7,612 nt of DNA. Origin: Candidatus Methanomethylophilaceae archaeon (GTDB lineage: Archaea > Thermoplasmatota > Thermoplasmata > Methanomassiliicoccales > Methanomethylophilaceae). Below the pieces are notes generated by a model. It did no database searches, was not told where the DNA came from, and saw only the letters and a list, made by a program, of their open reading frames with translations. Position numbers and translations under genes: made by a program. This document shows, one piece after another, positions 6,413 to 7,612 of this stretch. The stretch's first letter is position 1. Each line of letters starts with the position of its first letter. The stretch is from positions 1 to 7,612 of the forward strand of contig JAFVET010000084.1 in the NCBI GenBank assembly GCA_017475875.1, written 5' to 3'.

Positions 6413-6536
6413 CTTCCTCGTCCTCCTCTGAATTCCTCACCTTCACATAGTAGACGATGCTGAACACCACACAGAGTATGCAGCCAACGTATGCGCCCCA
6501 TATGTAAGGGTCCGTCAATCCGAAGAAACCGGCCAT
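6405..6536 (-). CDS. Symporter small accessory membrane protein
   Basis: A 43-residue protein, MAGFFGLTDPYIWGAYVGCI at the front, then a single hydrophobic helix (about 12-30, to VVFSIVYYV) and a strongly acidic tail, SEEDEEDE. Methanogen genomes carry similar tiny proteins just before SSS symporters, annotated as symporter small accessory proteins; the arrangement parallels YhdT-PanF, YjcH-ActP and MctB-MctC in bacteria. It probably sits in the membrane beside the symporter and aids its assembly or activity; that is inference. The gene overlaps the symporter start by 8 bases. The start at 6536 is supported by the TATA box at 6584-6595 and by GGTAG a few bases upstream. Confidence 0.82.
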   Translation of the reverse strand: MAGFFGLTDPYIWGAYVGCILCVVFSIVYYVKVRNSEEDEEDE

Positions 6537-6545
6537 TTGAAACAC

Positions 6546-6587
6546 TACCGTGCTATTGATTAGCAAGTGACACTAATTAGCACGGTA
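6546..6587. promoter_or_regulatory. Nested inverted repeat, probable operator of the symporter unit
   Basis: TACCGTGCTA at 6546-6555 and TAGCACGGTA at 6578-6587 are perfect 10-base inverted arms separated by 22 bases. Inside them a second pair, ATTAG (6559-6563) and CTAAT (6573-6577), forms another inverted repeat. The arm centres are 32 bases apart, about three helical turns. The right arm overlaps the edge of the TATA box and the left arm covers the ribosome-binding stretch GGTA, so a bound repressor would block initiation. The regulator is not in the window. Confidence 0.6.
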
Positions 6588-6595
6588 TATTTAAT
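6584..6595 (-). promoter_or_regulatory. TATA box of the accessory-symporter unit
   Basis: ATTAAATATACC on the minus strand, centred about 53 bases before the ATG at 6536, predicting a start near 6563 and a leader of about 27 bases. It overlaps the TAA stop of the isochorismatase-family gene, so the two units are packed without a spacer. Confidence 0.65.
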
Positions 6596-7136
6596 GAAAT
6601 CGCTCATCCGCGGCTCTGGAAAGGTTTTCGGCCACTTCGTCGAAGTCGAACGTCCGACATACCGCATAGACGGATTCCAGGACTTCCTCCCTGAAGGCGA
6701 TCATCCCTCCCTTTGCCATGAAAGGTGACAGGCCGTTGTCCCATGCCCCCCAATACGTGGCCATGGCGCAGTGTTCGGCGTACATCCCGCAGATGAGTGC
6801 GGTGTCGCACCCCAACTCACGGATCATCTCCGCCAGATCCGTTCCGTTGAAGGCGTTCATATGCGTTTTGTGGACGAAGATGTCGTCGGGCCCTGCCGGG
6901 ATGCCGTCGAGCAGCTCCATACCCTCCTCGCCGGAACAGGTCCCGCGGGCCGGACCGTCGTGGACCACGAAGAAGACAGGTCTCCCCGCTTCGTGGAACA
7001 TGTCCACGAGGGTTGCAACCCCCTCCAAATGCATGTCCCTCGACGCCTCCGCGGAAGGATGGGGGACGAAGAAGAACTTCCTCTGAACGTCGACGACCAC
7101 CAGGGCCAGGTTCCTTTGCGACTTGTCCTTCGCCAT
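6591..7136 (-). CDS. Isochorismatase/nicotinamidase-like cysteine hydrolase
   Basis: 181 residues, typical length for the family. The front strand LALVVVDVQRKFF supplies the catalytic Asp (D16), HKTHMNAF the Lys (K90), and the nucleophile is C123 in GMYAEHCAMATYW, following the strand DTALICG. This is the Asp-Lys-Cys triad of a cytosolic amide or vinyl-ether hydrolase. The DWH metal motif of true nicotinamidases is not evident, so nicotinamide is less likely; the substrate is open. The sequence after the nucleophile (ATYWGAWDNGLSPFMAKGGMIA) has two Trp where family members usually have small residues, which may shape a different pocket. The start at 7136 is favoured over a longer frame to 7250 because of GGTGGA seven bases upstream and a TATA-like box at 7166-7175; the extension is encoded by that promoter and by insertion-sequence remnant. 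It is separate from the symporter unit. Confidence 0.82.
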   Translation of the reverse strand: MAKDKSQRNLALVVVDVQRKFFFVPHPSAEASRDMHLEGVATLVDMFHEAGRPVFFVVHDGPARGTCSGEEGMELLDGIPAGPDDIFVHKTHMNAFNGTDLAEMIRELGCDTALICGMYAEHCAMATYWGAWDNGLSPFMAKGGMIAFREEVLESVYAVCRTFDFDEVAENLSRAADERFH

Positions 7137-7165
7137 GAAGATTCCACCGGAGAATCCCTGTCGGA

Positions 7166-7175
7166 CGATATAACC
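7166..7175 (-). promoter_or_regulatory. TATA-like box of the isochorismatase-family gene
   Basis: GGTTATATCG on the minus strand, centred about 35 bases before the ATG at 7136. It sits just beyond the end of recognisable transposase sequence, so the promoter is probably native or was re-made after the insertion decayed. Confidence 0.5.
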
Positions 7176-7216
7176 GATACCTTGGTGCTGACGGCATGGC
7201 GGCAGCAACGTCGCGG

Positions 7217-7543
7217 GAACATGCCGTGGAAGCGTGTTCCCGCCACCCACGGAGGATCCACAAGGGATACCTTCCCGCAGGACCTACATCTGACCTTCGG
7301 GACCTGGCCGCGGATGTAGCACATATGGTCGCACATGTCCGCATACCCCCAGGACTTGTCGACCATGTCGCAGTACGTCGTGTCACCTCAGCAGTCCGGG
7401 CACGTGGGTGCCGGGGGACGTTTGGAGCAATCGTATTCCAGGACGACGTTCACGACGTCGCCCCCGTCGTACTCGGCGGAGACGACCCTCCATGGATCCC
7501 CGATTCCCACTACATTGGCTACGAACTCGTTGAGCGTGGCCAT
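7217..7543 (-). pseudogene. N-terminal remnant of an ISL3-type transposase
   Basis: In one reading frame the minus strand gives MATLNEFVANVVGIGDPWRV, a strand-rich stretch ending VVLEYDCSKRPPAPTCPDC, then a TGA stop (7388-7390), and directly after it in the same frame about 57 further codons with CRSCGKVSLVDPPW and GTRFHGMF. Two CxxC knuckles followed by a PPW...RF pattern is the N-terminal zinc-finger of ISL3 transposases (CPxCG ... RCRxC ... VPWA ... RFT). The stop sits where Gly follows CPDC in the motif, so a single GGA-to-TGA change explains it. The long DDE catalytic part is absent: similarity ends near 7217 and the isochorismatase promoter begins some 40 bases on. It is therefore both nonsense-mutated and truncated, and cannot transpose. 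Confidence 0.68.
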
Positions 7544-7587
7544 GGTGCTGGAACGACATGGTCCTGTTTGAACTTTCGTTCGGTCCA

Positions 7588-7612
7588 ATTTCCACTATTT
7601 CAGAAAGAGGCC
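7588..7612 (-). mobile_element. Probable terminal inverted repeat of the ISL3-type element
   Basis: From the window edge the minus strand reads GGCCTCTTTCTGAAATAGTGG, close to the GGCTCTTT... ends I associate with ISL3-family elements, and it lies about 45 bases before the transposase ATG, the expected place for an IS end. The matching opposite end was not found in the window, fitting a one-sided deletion. The match is from memory and not verified. Confidence 0.45.

Noticed and set aside
7137..7250. 38-residue extension of the isochorismatase-like protein
   Set aside because: Encoded by insertion-sequence remnant and promoter; the ATG at 7136 has a proper ribosome binding site.
7388..7390. 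In-frame TGA read as selenocysteine in the transposase remnant
   Set aside because: The position is a Gly in the zinc-knuckle motif, no selenocysteine insertion element is apparent, and the gene is truncated anyway; a nonsense mutation is simpler. Pyrrolysine is also excluded because it uses TAG.

Overview
The window looks archaeal, most likely from a host-associated methanogen-type member of the Thermoplasmatota (Methanomassiliicoccales or a close relative). Three things point there: genes are preceded by AT-rich TATA-like boxes about 25 bases before their start rather than bacterial -35/-10 pairs; it encodes both subunits of the archaeal aconitase-X-type phosphomevalonate dehydratase; and it carries a tiny accessory protein overlapping a sodium/solute symporter gene, a pairing I know from methanogen genomes. 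The base composition is moderately GC-rich. The lineage is inference; the archaeal assignment is much firmer.

Layout, left to right. Bases 1-105 (+) are the end of a zinc-ribbon protein with an Asp tail. Converging on it is 271-906 (-), a VIT1/CCC1-like membrane protein. Then comes a minus-strand isoprenoid unit: the large catalytic subunit of phosphomevalonate dehydratase (1790-2965) overlapping by 4 bases a gene (1017-1793) in which the small swivel subunit is fused to a Nudix hydrolase. Next is a small island: two 94-residue paralogs about 80% identical (3054-3338 and 4405-4689, both -), flanking a + strand gene (3570-4286) with a lipocalin-like front and an InlB-repeat-like back. Then a minus-strand transport unit: a 43-residue accessory membrane protein (6405-6536) overlapping by 8 bases a 542-residue sodium/solute symporter (4784-6412), ended by a strong hairpin and T-rich terminator. 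Upstream are an isochorismatase-family hydrolase (6591-7136, -) and the broken N-terminal part of an ISL3-type transposase (about 7217-7543, -), whose element end appears to lie at the right edge of the window.

How the genes work together. The dehydratase subunits are translationally coupled and form one enzyme of the modified (archaeal) mevalonate pathway; the fused Nudix domain probably acts on a phosphorylated metabolite, possibly in the same pathway, but its substrate is unknown. The accessory protein and symporter are one transcription unit controlled from a TATA box overlapped by a perfect 10-base inverted repeat. The paralog island and the isochorismatase have no assignable pathway from the sequence alone. 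No tRNA, rRNA, CRISPR array or replication origin was seen.
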